Source of the DNA: Tianweitania populi | GTDB lineage: Bacteria > Pseudomonadota > Alphaproteobacteria > Rhizobiales > Rhizobiaceae | Direction: 5' to 3' | Length of the DNA: 64,000 nt | Assembly (NCBI RefSeq): GCF_014652875.1 | Contig: NZ_BMZQ01000001.1 | Span: 62,001 to 126,000, forward strand | In this document: positions 26,052 to 36,551 of the stretch, piece after piece | How positions within the stretch are numbered: the stretch's first letter is position 1 | How the letters are laid out: every line of letters starts with the position of its first letter | The notes under the pieces: model-generated | What the model saw: only the letters and a program-made list of their open reading frames with translations | The model's database searches: none | What the model was told of the DNA's origin: nothing | Made by a program: the position numbers and the translations under genes

Positions 26052-26786
26052 TCAGTCTCCTTGGGGCCTGTCATTGAAAAGGAAGAGCTCTGCGGGTCGG
26101 AAGGAGGTGCCTTCTTCCCGCGTGCCGGTTGGGCTGATCCAGCCCTTGTCCTGCATGCGCCGCCGAAAGGCCGGCTTGTTCAGCGCCCGCCCGCTGATGG
26201 CTTCATGCACGTCCTGCAACTGGCGCAGGGTGAACTGCTCGGGCAGAAGCGCAAAGCCGACGGGCGAATAATCGAGCTTGCCGCGCAGGCGATGGATCGC
26301 GGTTGCGAGGATCTCGGCATGGTCGAAGGCGAGTTGGAGGACTTCGTCATCCTCGTTGCGCACCGAGATCGCCACAGCATCTTCGTGGGAAAGCGGCGCC
26401 TCAATACGGGCAGGCAGAAGCGCCTTGTTTTGCCGTAAAGCAGCAGTGAAGGCCGCCTCGTTCAACAGCGCCAGATAGGCCACGCTGACGATGCGCATAC
26501 GCGGATCGCGATCCGGCGTACCGAATGTGTAGAGCTGTTCCAGATGCGCAGTTTCAATCCCGGCCTTGTCCTGCATGACGCGCAAGGCCGCCGCTTCCAG
26601 CGTTTCCCGTTCGCCAACAAAGCCGCCGGGTAGGGCCCAGAAACCTTCAAACGGTTGCGCGTTCCTTTGGAGCACAAGCACGGTTGGAGCCTGATTGCGA
26701 AGGCCAAGAAGAATGAGGTCAACGGTGACTGCCAGCTGGGGAAACGCGCTCGGATCATAGCTTGCAAGGAAGTCGTCCTGGGTCAT
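26052..26786 (-). CDS. Nudix-domain transcriptional regulator, NrtR-like
   Basis: A 244-residue protein with an N-terminal Nudix fold (residues about 15-150) and a C-terminal winged helix containing FTLRQLQDVHEAISGRALNK and FRRRMQDKGWI. The Nudix box reads GGFVGERETLEAAALRVMQD; the catalytic R-E-x-x-E-E positions are mostly substituted, as in NrtR regulators that bind ADP-ribose without hydrolysing it. It is the first gene of the Nudix-SPFH-NAD-kinase operon and probably controls it in response to an NAD-derived ligand (inference). Confidence 0.82.
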   Translation of the reverse strand: MTQDDFLASYDPSAFPQLAVTVDLILLGLRNQAPTVLVLQRNAQPFEGFWALPGGFVGERETLEAAALRVMQDKAGIETAHLEQLYTFGTPDRDPRMRIVSVAYLALLNEAAFTAALRQNKALLPARIEAPLSHEDAVAISVRNEDDEVLQLAFDHAEILATAIHRLRGKLDYSPVGFALLPEQFTLRQLQDVHEAISGRALNKPAFRRRMQDKGWISPTGTREEGTSFRPAELFLFNDRPQGD

Positions 26787-26940
26787 CGCTCACCCCCTAA
26801 TATACATTGTGAGCATTACTTAAACGCATATTGCATATATGTCAACGGGTATGATCGAACGTCTAGGCACGTACAGGCCTATGTCCACCTCCGCTGGATC
26901 GTGTTACGCAAGGGAAATTGGCGAACTGTGGCGGCGGGTG
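26787..26940. promoter_or_regulatory. Divergent promoter region between NrtR-like and LuxR-type genes
   Basis: An AT-rich core at about 26797-26860 contains TAATATACATTGTGAGCATT and overlapping partial palindromes such as GCATATTGC and CATATATG (26834-26841). NrtR operators are AT-rich palindromes of about 20 bases, so this core is the best place to look for one. The LuxR-type gene could alternatively start at ATG 26839 inside this region. Confidence 0.4.
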
Positions 26941-28662
26941 ATGGCCAAGCCAGATGAGACGTCCGAAATTATCGAGCGGATCTACGACGTTGCCGTCGAT
27001 CCCTCGCGCTATGAAGCGATGCTCGATGTTTGGGAGCAGCGCCTGTCCGTGCTTCGGCTGAAGGCGGATGAGGAAGCCAGCCTGCCGATCGAGGCCGATA
27101 CAGGCATCGAAGCCCATCTCGAACGCGCCGACATCTTTCTCCAGCGCTTGTTCGACCTTCAGGCGGATGCGGGGCGCTCTCCCCTCGACCTGGAAGCCAA
27201 GGCTGCCTTTCTGGTCGATCAAGCTCTGCGCATCGACAGCGTCAACGAGGCCGCCCGTGCGACGCTCGGGCTCGCGCCGGGAAGGGCGCTCGACGGCCTG
27301 CCGCTCCATTCTGATGATGTTGCCAAGCTGAAGGCTGCCATTCGGCGTCAGCTTCCGGCAAAGACGCCCGAGCCGACCTTGCTCCGCTTCACGTCAGCAA
27401 GCAGTGATCGGTCGATCCTGTTCCATGTCGCGCTCTATCTGCCGGGAAATGGGCAAACGCCGTTCGTTCTTGTGCGGACAACAGAACTCGGCTGGCCGAC
27501 GCATCTGTCCAAGACCATGCGCGAGGCGTTCAACCTGACTGCGGCTGAAGTGGAAGTGGTCCGCGCGCTGGCGGAAGGTCGCTCCTTGCGGGAGATTTCA
27601 GAGGAGCGTGGCCGATCCCTGGCAACGGTGCGGACGCAGATCAGCGCGATCCTGGCCAAGACGGAAACGCATTCGCAAACTGAGCTGATCCGGTTGACGC
27701 TCGGTCTCATGGATGTGGTTGGAACGATCCCGGCCTCGCGCAACGGATCTCTGGGCGCCTCCACGCTTCTGCCGATCCCTTTCCGGTCTCGCCTGACGCC
27801 GGATGGCCGCCGCTCCGACTGGATCGAGTTCGGTGATCCCGGTGGTCGTCCGCTCCTGTTCCTGCCCCTGGATTACGGAATGATCCGGTGGTCGAGACAG
27901 GCTGAAATTGCTGCCGAACAACGCGGCATCCGCGTCATCTCAGTTGTCCGACCGGGCTATGGCTTCTCGGCACCCTTGCCGGCCAAGGTCAGCTACCGGG
28001 AAGGGGTAGGCGCCGATTTGCGAGGGCTTCTCGATCATCTCGGCATCGAAAAGGCCGCAGCCCTCGTGCTGGGTGCCGATCTTCGCTTTGCCATGGCGCT
28101 TGCGCGTCTTGATCCCACGCGTTTGACCGGCATCTTCGGGTGTTCTGCAGCACTGCCGGTGGTGAATGCGCGTCAATATGAGCGCATGGGCAAATGGCAC
28201 CGCTTCATTCTTGCCAATGCGCGCTATGCGCCGCGGATCCTCCCCTTCCTCGTTCGCTCAGGCTTTGCGCTTGCCCGCTCGGTCGGCAAGGAAAGCTTCT
28301 TCCGGTCGGTGAATGCAAGTTCGCCGGCCGACCTGCGCACCTTTTCCGATCCCGAAATCCGCGCAGCCATCCTGCTGGGATCAGATATTTGCCTCAGCTC
28401 CGAGCATTCCGCACACGATGTTTTTGCTAGGGAGTGCATCGACAGCGAAAGTGATTGGGCCGATCTGGTTCGTGCCTGTTCTGTGCCAGTGCGCCTGTTG
28501 CAAGGGGCGGAAGACCCGCAAACACCAGCGCAAACCGTGCGCGAACTCATGCCGGTCTTCCCACATCTCGATATCGAAATTGTCGAGGATGCAGGCCAGT
28601 TGCTGTTCTTCCAGCATTGGCCCCGCGTGCTGGACGAACTGGAAACCATGCTCCCGAAGTAG
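26941..28662 (+). CDS. LuxR-family regulator with C-terminal alpha/beta-hydrolase domain
   Basis: A 573-residue protein from ATG 26941 (607 residues if started at 26839; the shorter form begins just before EIIERIYDVAVDPSRYEAML, where I expect the folded part to begin). The N-terminal PAS-like region is followed by a LuxR helix-turn-helix (FNLTAAEVEVVRALAEGRSL, then TVRTQISAILAKTETHSQTE) at about residues 195-250. The remaining 300 residues form an alpha/beta-hydrolase fold, with WIEFGDPGGRPLLFLPL and SVVRPGYGFS. The nucleophile elbow reads VLGADLRFA, with Asp for Ser, and the expected catalytic His near the C-terminus reads DAGQLLFFQHW, so hydrolysis is unlikely and the domain probably senses a ligand. 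Confidence 0.82.
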   Translation: MAKPDETSEIIERIYDVAVDPSRYEAMLDVWEQRLSVLRLKADEEASLPIEADTGIEAHLERADIFLQRLFDLQADAGRSPLDLEAKAAFLVDQALRIDSVNEAARATLGLAPGRALDGLPLHSDDVAKLKAAIRRQLPAKTPEPTLLRFTSASSDRSILFHVALYLPGNGQTPFVLVRTTELGWPTHLSKTMREAFNLTAAEVEVVRALAEGRSLREISEERGRSLATVRTQISAILAKTETHSQTELIRLTLGLMDVVGTIPASRNGSLGASTLLPIPFRSRLTPDGRRSDWIEFGDPGGRPLLFLPLDYGMIRWSRQAEIAAEQRGIRVISVVRPGYGFSAPLPAKVSYREGVGADLRGLLDHLGIEKAAALVLGADLRFAMALARLDPTRLTGIFGCSAALPVVNARQYERMGKWHRFILANARYAPRILPFLVRSGFALARSVGKESFFRSVNASSPADLRTFSDPEIRAAILLGSDICLSSEHSAHDVFARECIDSESDWADLVRACSVPVRLLQGAEDPQTPAQTVRELMPVFPHLDIEIVEDAGQLLFFQHWPRVLDELETMLPK

Positions 28663-28671
28663 GCCCTACGG

Positions 28672-29304
28672 CTAAGTTGCCAGCCAGGACAGGGCGATGA
28701 TGATCAGGATCATTCCGGTCATAACATCCAGCGTGCGCGAGGCTCGCCCATAAAGCTTCTTGACCGAAGGAAGGGAGAGCAGCACGGCCACCAGCCCGAA
28801 CCAAGACAGCGCCATCAGAAACACGCCGGCTGGCAAAACCGTATCGATCATCCCGATCTTTGCCGAATGCGCCGCCAAGGCGATGCTGGAGAAGAACGCA
28901 AAACTGATCGGATTGGTCAGTGCGGTCAGCAGACCGATTGTAAAGTGGTTGCCCTGTCGGGCCTGTCTCGTCGGCAAGCCGTTTGCTGCCTCGGCAAGAA
29001 GCGCCCGTCGAACCGTCCGCAAGCCGATCAAAAGCAGCAAGGCCGTACCGATAAAGGGACCGATGCTCCCAAGCGCCTGCGATACCCGCAAACTCGTCGT
29101 GCCGCGCAGGATAAGCAGGATCAGCAGGCTGGCGCCGCAGGCAAGTCCGATGGCGACTGTCGTTGCTTCCCGGCGCGAGGCGGAAAGGCTTGTCTGCGAA
29201 ACCACGGCAAAGCTCGGTCCAGGCGTGACAAGCATGGCTGCATAGGCTGCGGCATATCCAAGAAGGCTCGACGCCTCCGCCTGCACCGCCAAACTCTGCC
29301 ACAT
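28672..29304 (-). CDS. LysE-family amino-acid exporter
   Basis: A 210-residue integral membrane protein with about six hydrophobic segments. The family N-terminal motif is MLVTPGPSFAVVSQTSL (normally T-P-G-P) followed by GLACGASL; the mid-protein NPISFAFFSSIAL matches the conserved N-P-K/I region. It probably exports an amino acid or small metabolite across the inner membrane. It is convergent with the LuxR-hydrolase gene with only nine bases between them, and stands apart from the peptidase operon. Confidence 0.88.
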   Translation of the reverse strand: MWQSLAVQAEASSLLGYAAAYAAMLVTPGPSFAVVSQTSLSASRREATTVAIGLACGASLLILLILRGTTSLRVSQALGSIGPFIGTALLLLIGLRTVRRALLAEAANGLPTRQARQGNHFTIGLLTALTNPISFAFFSSIALAAHSAKIGMIDTVLPAGVFLMALSWFGLVAVLLSLPSVKKLYGRASRTLDVMTGMILIIIALSWLAT

Positions 29305-29457
29305 GATGCGTCGATCCTCCCCGATGTTGCCAGGGAGGATCGCGTCGCCGTCAATTCAGCGCATCATGCATTTGCAGTATGATGGTGTTTGTTGGAAGAT
29401 GAAGCCTAGAAGCAAGAACGCTTTGCTCGCTAGTTCACCCAAGTTGCGCAACGCGGC

Positions 29458-30656
29458 TCAGCTAAATGGCTGATCGATCGAAAGCGATGGCTCGGTGAAG
29501 AAGACTGGTCCAATGTCGGACATATAGATGATGTCTTCGAGCCGCACGCCGCACTCGCCGTAAAGGGCGAGCATGGGTTCGTTCGAGAACACCATGCCGG
29601 GTTCGAGCACGGTCTTGTTGCCGCGCACGATGTAGGGCTCCTCGTGCATGTCCATGCCCAGCCCATGCCCGGTGCGATGCGGCAGGCCTGGCACCTTGTA
29701 GTCTGGACCGAAGCCCGCATCGGTCAGAACTCCACGCGCGGCGAAATCGACCTCCTCGCAAGGGGTGCCTAGCTGTGCGGCGTTGAAAGCAGCGTGGTGC
29801 GCTTGTCGCTCCAGCGTCCAGAGTTCCCGCTGTCGCTCGGTCGGCGTGCCGAAAACATAGGTGCGCGTGATGTCGGAACAATAACGGTGAATGTGCGCAC
29901 CCAGATCGATAAGCACCATGTCACCGTTCTTGAGCGTCTGCGGGTAGGGCACGCCATGGGGGTAGGCGGTAGCCTCGCCAAACTGCGCGGCCGAAAAGAT
30001 GTGTCGCATTCCAAGCTTTGCGTGCGCGGCCGCGATGAAGTCCGTCACCTCCGTGGTCGAGATCCCTTCACGAAGCCCCTGCCAAACAGCCTTGTGGACG
30101 CGCAGGCTTGCGCTCATCGCGGCTTGAATGATGGCGATCTCCGTCGCCGATTTGATCTGCCGGCAAGTGGCGATGATCGCTTTCGCACTCCTGACCTTCA
30201 AGCGATCGCCGACCTGGTCGGTGATCGCGCTGGAGAAAACGAACGGCGTCATGGGGTCGAAGGCAAAGCTGTCGCCCTCGGCGCTCAAGTCGCAGAGAAG
30301 CTGGGCGACAAGCGAGGCGGGGTCTTCGTGTTCTTCCCAAACCGCGATCTGGCCTTCGATCTGGATCAGCGTCTGTGTCTTGGGTTCTTCGAAAGCCGGG
30401 CTGATATAGATCGGCTCCCCCGAGACAGGTATGATCGCGCCATGCAGACGCTCGCTCGCGCCGAGCGTCATGCCGGTGAAGTAGGTGAGGCTGGTTGAAG
30501 TATCGAGATAGGTCGCCTTGATCCCTTCCTCGCGCATCAGCCCCTGCAGCTTGGCAATTCGCGCTTTTAGCTCCTGCACGGAGATCGGCGCCACCGCTGC
30601 CGCAATATCCTCGAACTCGGCCAGCGATTGGTCGAACGACTTGTAAACAGGGGCAC

Positions 30657-30660
<4 letters not shown>
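29458..30660 (-). CDS. M24-family metallopeptidase (Xaa-Pro aminopeptidase-like)
   Basis: A 400-residue creatinase/pita-bread enzyme. The N-terminal creatinase domain (residues about 25-170) contains SLTYFTGMTLGASERLH. The catalytic domain has the metal ligands in VLIDLGAHIHRYCSDITRTY (Asp and Asp), a histidine in LPHRTGHGLGMDMHEEPYI, Glu in FSNEPMLALYG and Glu in VRLEDI. It would cleave an Xaa-Pro dipeptide or a related amide. Its ATG overlaps the pepT stop (30657-30660), and a peptide-binding protein gene comes first, so all three probably serve peptide use. Confidence 0.88.
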
Positions 30661-31895
<1,235 letters not shown>

Positions 31896-31933
31896 GGTTT
31901 ACTCGCATTGCAGGTTTCGCATCAGGCAGGGCA

Positions 31934-33535
31934 TCATTCCGCCAGATCGACGGTCTCGAACGTGTAGTCACCAAGCGGGCTCACCACAAAGCCTTCGACT
32001 TCCTTGCGCATGGGCACATAATGGGTGGAATGGGCGATCGTGAACCACGGCGCTTCCTTCTTGAACACTTCCTGCGCCTTTTCATAAGCGCGTGTCCGGG
32101 CGCCCATATCCGCGTTCACCTTGGCCTCTGCCACCAGCGACGAGAACTCCTCGTTGCACCAGAAGGCCCGGTTTGCACCGCCACTGCCGGCGCCTGCACA
32201 GGTCAGCAGTACCGAAAGGAAGTTGTCCGGATCGCCGCTCGCGCCCGTCCAGCCCAGGATTACGGCGCCGTCGCGTCCAGGCTCCATCGATTTTGCGAGA
32301 TATTCGCCCCATTCGAAGCTGACGATCTCGGCCGTGACGCCGACCTTGGCGAGATCGGCCTGCATGATCTCGGCCGTGCGGCGACCGTTCGGCATGTAGG
32401 GGCGCTGCGCCGACATGGCCCAGAGCTTCATCTTCAGGTCGCGGACGCCCTCTTCTTCCAGAATCTTCTTTGCCGCCTCGGGATCATACGGATCATCGAC
32501 GACACGATCATTGTAGGACCACATCGTCGGCGGGATTGGATTCTTGGCAGGCTGCGCACCTCCGAGGAACACGGAGTCCACGATGGCCTGCTTGTTCATC
32601 GCCATGTTCAAGGCCTTGCGGACCTTCGGGTTGTCGAACGGCGCCATTTGCGTGTTGTAGGCGAGATAGCCGACATTCAGGCCGGCTTCCTCCTCAATCT
32701 TGAGCTGAGGATCGGCCTTGATCCCCTCGATGTCGGCAGGCGCCGGGTAAGGCATGAGGTGACATTCGCCTGACCTCAGCTTTTGAAGACGCACCGCGGC
32801 GTCCGGCGTGATCGCAAACAGCAGATCGTCGACCTTTGCCTTCTCACCCCAGTAATCCGGGTTCTTCTGGTAACGGATTGCGGCGTCCTGCTGGTAGGCC
32901 ACGAACTTAAAGGGTCCAGTGCCGATAGGCTGGGTGTTGAAGTCCGGCTGCCTGCCAAGCTGTTGAAGCTGGTCGGCATATTCCTTCGACATGATCGACG
33001 TGAAGTGCAGCGCCACCGTCGACAGGAAGGGCGCTTCCGGACGGCTCAGCTTGAAGCGGACGGTGTGATCGTCGACCCTCTCGATGGCCTCGATCAGCGT
33101 GTCGAACTCCATCGAGTGGTAATATTCATAGCTCGTACCCGGCAGGTATTCGTGCCAGGGGTTCTTCGGGTCGCCCTGGCGTTCGAAGGTGAAAATGACG
33201 TCGTCCGCGTTGAACTCGCGGGTCGGCGTAAAGGTCTCGTTGGAGTGCCACTTCACACCTTTGCGGAGGTAGAACGTGTACGCCTTGCCATCTGGCGAAA
33301 CCTCCCACCGTTCCGCCAGGCTGGGAATGATCTCCGTTGTTCCCGGCCGGAAGTCGAGCAGGCGATTGTAGATGGGATGTGCCGAGGCATCGAAAGTCGT
33401 GCCGGCAGTATAATGCGAGGGATCGAAGCCCTCGGGGGATGCTTCCGAGCAATAAACAAACGTCTTCGAGAAGGCTGCTGTAGGCATCGCCATCGCTGCT
33501 GAAGCAAGCAGAATGCCAGCAAGGGTTCTGTTCAT
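31934..33535 (-). CDS. Dipeptide/oligopeptide ABC transporter substrate-binding protein (DppA-like)
   Basis: A 533-residue SBP_bac_5 periplasmic protein. The signal peptide (MNRTLAGILLASAAMAMPTAAFS) is followed by FVYCSEASPEGFDPSHYTAGT, very similar to DppA, and FTFERQGDPKNPWHEYLPGT. The C-terminus is LGDYTFETVDLAE. No matching permease or ATPase gene is in the window, so it must dock onto a transporter encoded elsewhere, perhaps a Dpp system. Placing a binding protein with two peptidases suggests capture and cytoplasmic breakdown of particular short peptides. Confidence 0.9.
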   Translation of the reverse strand: MNRTLAGILLASAAMAMPTAAFSKTFVYCSEASPEGFDPSHYTAGTTFDASAHPIYNRLLDFRPGTTEIIPSLAERWEVSPDGKAYTFYLRKGVKWHSNETFTPTREFNADDVIFTFERQGDPKNPWHEYLPGTSYEYYHSMEFDTLIEAIERVDDHTVRFKLSRPEAPFLSTVALHFTSIMSKEYADQLQQLGRQPDFNTQPIGTGPFKFVAYQQDAAIRYQKNPDYWGEKAKVDDLLFAITPDAAVRLQKLRSGECHLMPYPAPADIEGIKADPQLKIEEEAGLNVGYLAYNTQMAPFDNPKVRKALNMAMNKQAIVDSVFLGGAQPAKNPIPPTMWSYNDRVVDDPYDPEAAKKILEEEGVRDLKMKLWAMSAQRPYMPNGRRTAEIMQADLAKVGVTAEIVSFEWGEYLAKSMEPGRDGAVILGWTGASGDPDNFLSVLLTCAGAGSGGANRAFWCNEEFSSLVAEAKVNADMGARTRAYEKAQEVFKKEAPWFTIAHSTHYVPMRKEVEGFVVSPLGDYTFETVDLAE

Positions 33536-33940
33536 CTCGATATCTCCTCTGCCGACACCACGCCGCCGTTTGGTAACGTATCATCTACCGTCGGAGATGC
33601 TCTTTCCGCAACAAAAGCTATCCACAACGATGGTAATTGGCCGCATAGCGGGCGACTTGAGAGGCGTGGTGCGACTGATAAAGCCGCCAGGGAACGGCTG
33701 CGAAAAGCCGCCTAGATCCAGTCCCGCAAGCGCGACAATCTTCCATGGCAAGTGCCCATCTCAGCGCCAAATGCACGCAAAATATGCGGGTTGAGAGAAG
33801 CACTGAACAGGCTCATTTTTGAACTTTACAAATGGTATAAAGTGATAACAATAAAATCTTGATGCGCTTGCATGCGCCGGCCTGGAACATCTTTCCGGTC
33901 GGAGCGCGGATGCCGGCTCAGGAGGAACAGGAGGTCAGCA
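33536..33940. promoter_or_regulatory. Divergent control region before the imide/amide operon
   Basis: These 405 bases have no supported gene. The AT-rich part at 33811-33860 contains an inverted repeat, ACTTTA, nine bases, TAAAGT, at 33823-33843, and TATAAAGTGATAAC resembling -10 sequences. It is the likely promoter and operator of the plus-strand operon, and the GntR/HutC regulator at 47214-47984 is the obvious candidate to bind it (inference). The left end should carry the promoter for the peptide-binding protein gene. Confidence 0.5.
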
Positions 33941-34618
33941 ATGGAAACGTCATCGCTCACGGCACGCCAGCTTTTCGAGCATGCCAAGGCCAACCCGACG
34001 CGCAGGCGTTTCGGTTTCGGGCGTAAGCCGATGCTGATCAATATCGACCTTCAATGTGCTTACACTGCCGTCGGTGAGTTCGCGACGGCTTATGAGACCG
34101 ATCCCAAGCAGCTCGATTATGTGAACGCGCTGGCCGATCTGGCGCGGCAGAAGGGCCTTCCGATCACCTGGACCTATGTCGCCTACATGGATTCGGGCGA
34201 GGATTGCGGTGTGTGGGGAACGCGCACCGACACGCCGGACTCCTTGCAGAACATCAAGGTCGGCTCGCGCCGCGCGGAGTTCGATCCGCGCCTCAAGATC
34301 GACCATGTGAAAGACATCGTCATCAACAAGCGCATGGCGTCGCCGTTCCACGAGACGAACCTGCAATCTCTCATGGTCTGGCATCAGTGCGACACGGTGG
34401 TGATCACGGGCGGATCGACCTCCGGCTGCGTACGCGCCTGTGTGGTGGATGCGATTTCGCGCGGCTACCGGGTTGTGGTCCCGGAAGAATGCGTCGCCGA
34501 CAAGCATGAAAGCCCGCACTTCGCCAATCTCTACGACATTTCGGTGAAGTATGGCGACGTGATCCCGGTTGCCGAAGCGATCGCCTGGTACGAGGCGTAC
34601 CAGCCGGAGGCGCGCTGA
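33941..34618 (+). CDS. Isochorismatase-family amidohydrolase (N-carbamoylsarcosine/maleamate amidase type)
   Basis: A 225-residue cysteine hydrolase. The catalytic triad of the family is visible: Asp in MLINIDLQCAYTA, Lys in DIVINKRMASPFHETN, and Cys in ITGGSTSGCVRACVVDAISR. The start is ATG 33941, with AGGAGG about eight bases upstream. Family members hydrolyse C-N bonds in N-carbamoyl compounds, nicotinamide or maleamate. As the first gene of a long catabolic operon followed by two PuuE-like ring hydrolases, it most likely deaminates the half-amide they produce (inference). One base separates its stop from the next start. Confidence 0.88.
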   Translation: METSSLTARQLFEHAKANPTRRRFGFGRKPMLINIDLQCAYTAVGEFATAYETDPKQLDYVNALADLARQKGLPITWTYVAYMDSGEDCGVWGTRTDTPDSLQNIKVGSRRAEFDPRLKIDHVKDIVINKRMASPFHETNLQSLMVWHQCDTVVITGGSTSGCVRACVVDAISRGYRVVVPEECVADKHESPHFANLYDISVKYGDVIPVAEAIAWYEAYQPEAR

Positions 34619-34619
34619 G

Positions 34620-35567
34620 ATGGCCGCTGACGCAAAACCTATGCAATCCGATCTCGGTCTCTACGACTATCTGCCCTGGAACGAGCGACCGAAGATCGTC
34701 TGGCCGGGCAACAAGAAGATCGCCGTCTGGATTGCGCCGAACATCGAGTTCTATGAATACGATCCGCCGAACAATCCGACCCGCACCCCATGGGCGCGGC
34801 CGAACCCGGACGTGCTCCAATACTCGCACCGCGACTACGGCAACCGCGTCGGCTGGCAGCGGATGATGGCGGCGATGGATCGCGCCGGTTTTCGAGGTTC
34901 AGTGTCGCTCAACGTCGCGCTGTGCGACCACCATCCCGAGATCATAAGGGCATGTGCGGATCGCGGCTGGGAGTTCTTCTCTCACGGCATCTACAACACG
35001 CGCTACGTCTACAACATGACGATCGAACAGGAGCGGGAGATCATCCGCGACGCGTTCGATACGGTGCGCAAGCATACTGGTCAGGAGCTTGCCGGCTGGC
35101 TGTCGCCGGCGCTGTCGAACAATTTTTGGACCATGGACATCCTGTCGGAAGCCGGCATCCAGTATACCTGCGACATGTTCCATGACGACCAGCCCATGCC
35201 GGTCAAGGTCAAGAGCGGCAGACTGATCTCGATGCCCTATTCGCTCGAGATGAACGACGTCATCGTTTACAACACCCAGAAGGTGACGCCGCGCCATTAC
35301 GGCGAGATCATCAAGCGCCAGTTCGACCAGCTCTACAAGGAAGGTGCGGAAAGCGGCACGGTGATGTGCATCCCGCTTCATCCATACCTTGTCGGCCAGC
35401 CGCACCGCATCGATGCCTTTGCCGAAGCGATCGAATATATCGCTGGCCATGACGGCGTTTGGCAGACGACGGGTCGCGAGATCGCCGAAGCCTATCATGC
35501 ATCAGGCGCTTACGACGCCTTCAACGCCGCCATGGCGGCGCATAAGGCGGAAGGGGGATCACGCTGA
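34620..35567 (+). CDS. Polysaccharide-deacetylase-family (CE4/PuuE-like) amidohydrolase 1
   Basis: A 315-residue NodB-homology protein of the subgroup that includes PuuE allantoinase and cyclic imidases. SLNVALCDHHPEIIRACADR and WEFFSHGIYNTRYVYNMT match the conserved strand and metal-histidine region, and GWLSPALSNNFWTMDIL matches the GWLSPG segment. The classical T-F-D-D motif of chitin deacetylases is not present, as in PuuE. There is no signal peptide, so a cytoplasmic small-molecule substrate is expected rather than a polysaccharide. It starts at ATG 34620, one base after the amidase stop. Confidence 0.85.
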   Translation: MAADAKPMQSDLGLYDYLPWNERPKIVWPGNKKIAVWIAPNIEFYEYDPPNNPTRTPWARPNPDVLQYSHRDYGNRVGWQRMMAAMDRAGFRGSVSLNVALCDHHPEIIRACADRGWEFFSHGIYNTRYVYNMTIEQEREIIRDAFDTVRKHTGQELAGWLSPALSNNFWTMDILSEAGIQYTCDMFHDDQPMPVKVKSGRLISMPYSLEMNDVIVYNTQKVTPRHYGEIIKRQFDQLYKEGAESGTVMCIPLHPYLVGQPHRIDAFAEAIEYIAGHDGVWQTTGREIAEAYHASGAYDAFNAAMAAHKAEGGSR

Positions 35568-36490
35568 TGCCGCTGCCCGACAACTATCTCGAATACCCGC
35601 ATCGCCGCTACGGCATGGATCACGACCGTTATGATTGGTCGGACATGTTCCAGCGCAAGCCGATTGCCTGGCCGAACGGCGCGCGGATCGCGCTGTCCTT
35701 GGTCACGCATGTCCAGTATTTCCCGCTCGACATGCCGTCCAAGCCCTTCAAGGCGCCTGGCGCGCTGTCGATGCCTTATCCGGACTTCCGCTATTATACC
35801 AATCGCGACTACGGCAATCGGGTCGGCGTGTTCCGGGTGCTGCGTCTCCTGGCCGAAAAGGGTTTGAAGACCAGCTTCGCGATCAACGGCATCATCGCCA
35901 AGCGCTATCCGGCTTTGCTGCGCGCCGTTGTTGAAGGCGGCCATGAGATCGTCGCCCACGGCCTCGACATGGGCAAGGTGCATCATTCCGGCCTGTCCGA
36001 GGAGGAGGAAAACGCAATCGTGGTCGAAGCCCTGCGCCTCCTGCGCGAGGAAAGCGGGCAGGCGGTCACCGGCTGGCTGTCGCCGGGCCGGGCTCAGAGC
36101 TTCAACACGCCCGACATCCTTGCCCGCAACGGCGTCGCCTACGGCCTCGACTGGGCCAATGACGATCTGCCCTACGAGATGCGGACCGGGGCAGGGCCTT
36201 TGGTCGCCATGCCGCTCGCCTATGAAACCGACGATCGGGTTGTGGCGGACGAGTATTTCCAGTCCGAGCCGCAATGGGTTCAGCAGGTCAGGGATCGCTT
36301 CGACGTGCTTTACCGCGAAAGCGCTGAAGGCGGCGGTCGGGTGATGAGCCTGCCGCTGCATAGCTGGGTGTCCGGCATGCCTTACCGCATCGAGTATCTG
36401 CGGGAAGTCCTCGACTACATCCTTTCGCATGACGGTGTGTGGAACGCACCGGCTGGCGAGATCTGTGCGGCGTTTCGCGCGTCGAACTGA
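35567..36490 (+). CDS. Polysaccharide-deacetylase-family (CE4/PuuE-like) amidohydrolase 2
   Basis: A 307-residue paralogue of the gene just upstream, sharing (H/N)RDYGNRVG, GWLSP and (M/L)P(Y/L) features but otherwise divergent. It retains GGHEIVAHGLDMGKVHHSGL, closer to the PuuE metal-binding pattern, and GWLSPGRAQSFNTPDILARN. Its ATG overlaps the previous stop (TGATG). Tandem non-identical copies suggest two subunits of one enzyme or two ring hydrolases acting on related compounds. There is no export signal. Confidence 0.85.
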   Translation: MPLPDNYLEYPHRRYGMDHDRYDWSDMFQRKPIAWPNGARIALSLVTHVQYFPLDMPSKPFKAPGALSMPYPDFRYYTNRDYGNRVGVFRVLRLLAEKGLKTSFAINGIIAKRYPALLRAVVEGGHEIVAHGLDMGKVHHSGLSEEEENAIVVEALRLLREESGQAVTGWLSPGRAQSFNTPDILARNGVAYGLDWANDDLPYEMRTGAGPLVAMPLAYETDDRVVADEYFQSEPQWVQQVRDRFDVLYRESAEGGGRVMSLPLHSWVSGMPYRIEYLREVLDYILSHDGVWNAPAGEICAAFRASN

Positions 36491-36551
36491 GCTCGCATCA
36501 GGGTTTCGGCGCCAGCCTTTGCCAGCGCCGGACCTTCAAGTGGAGACGATC

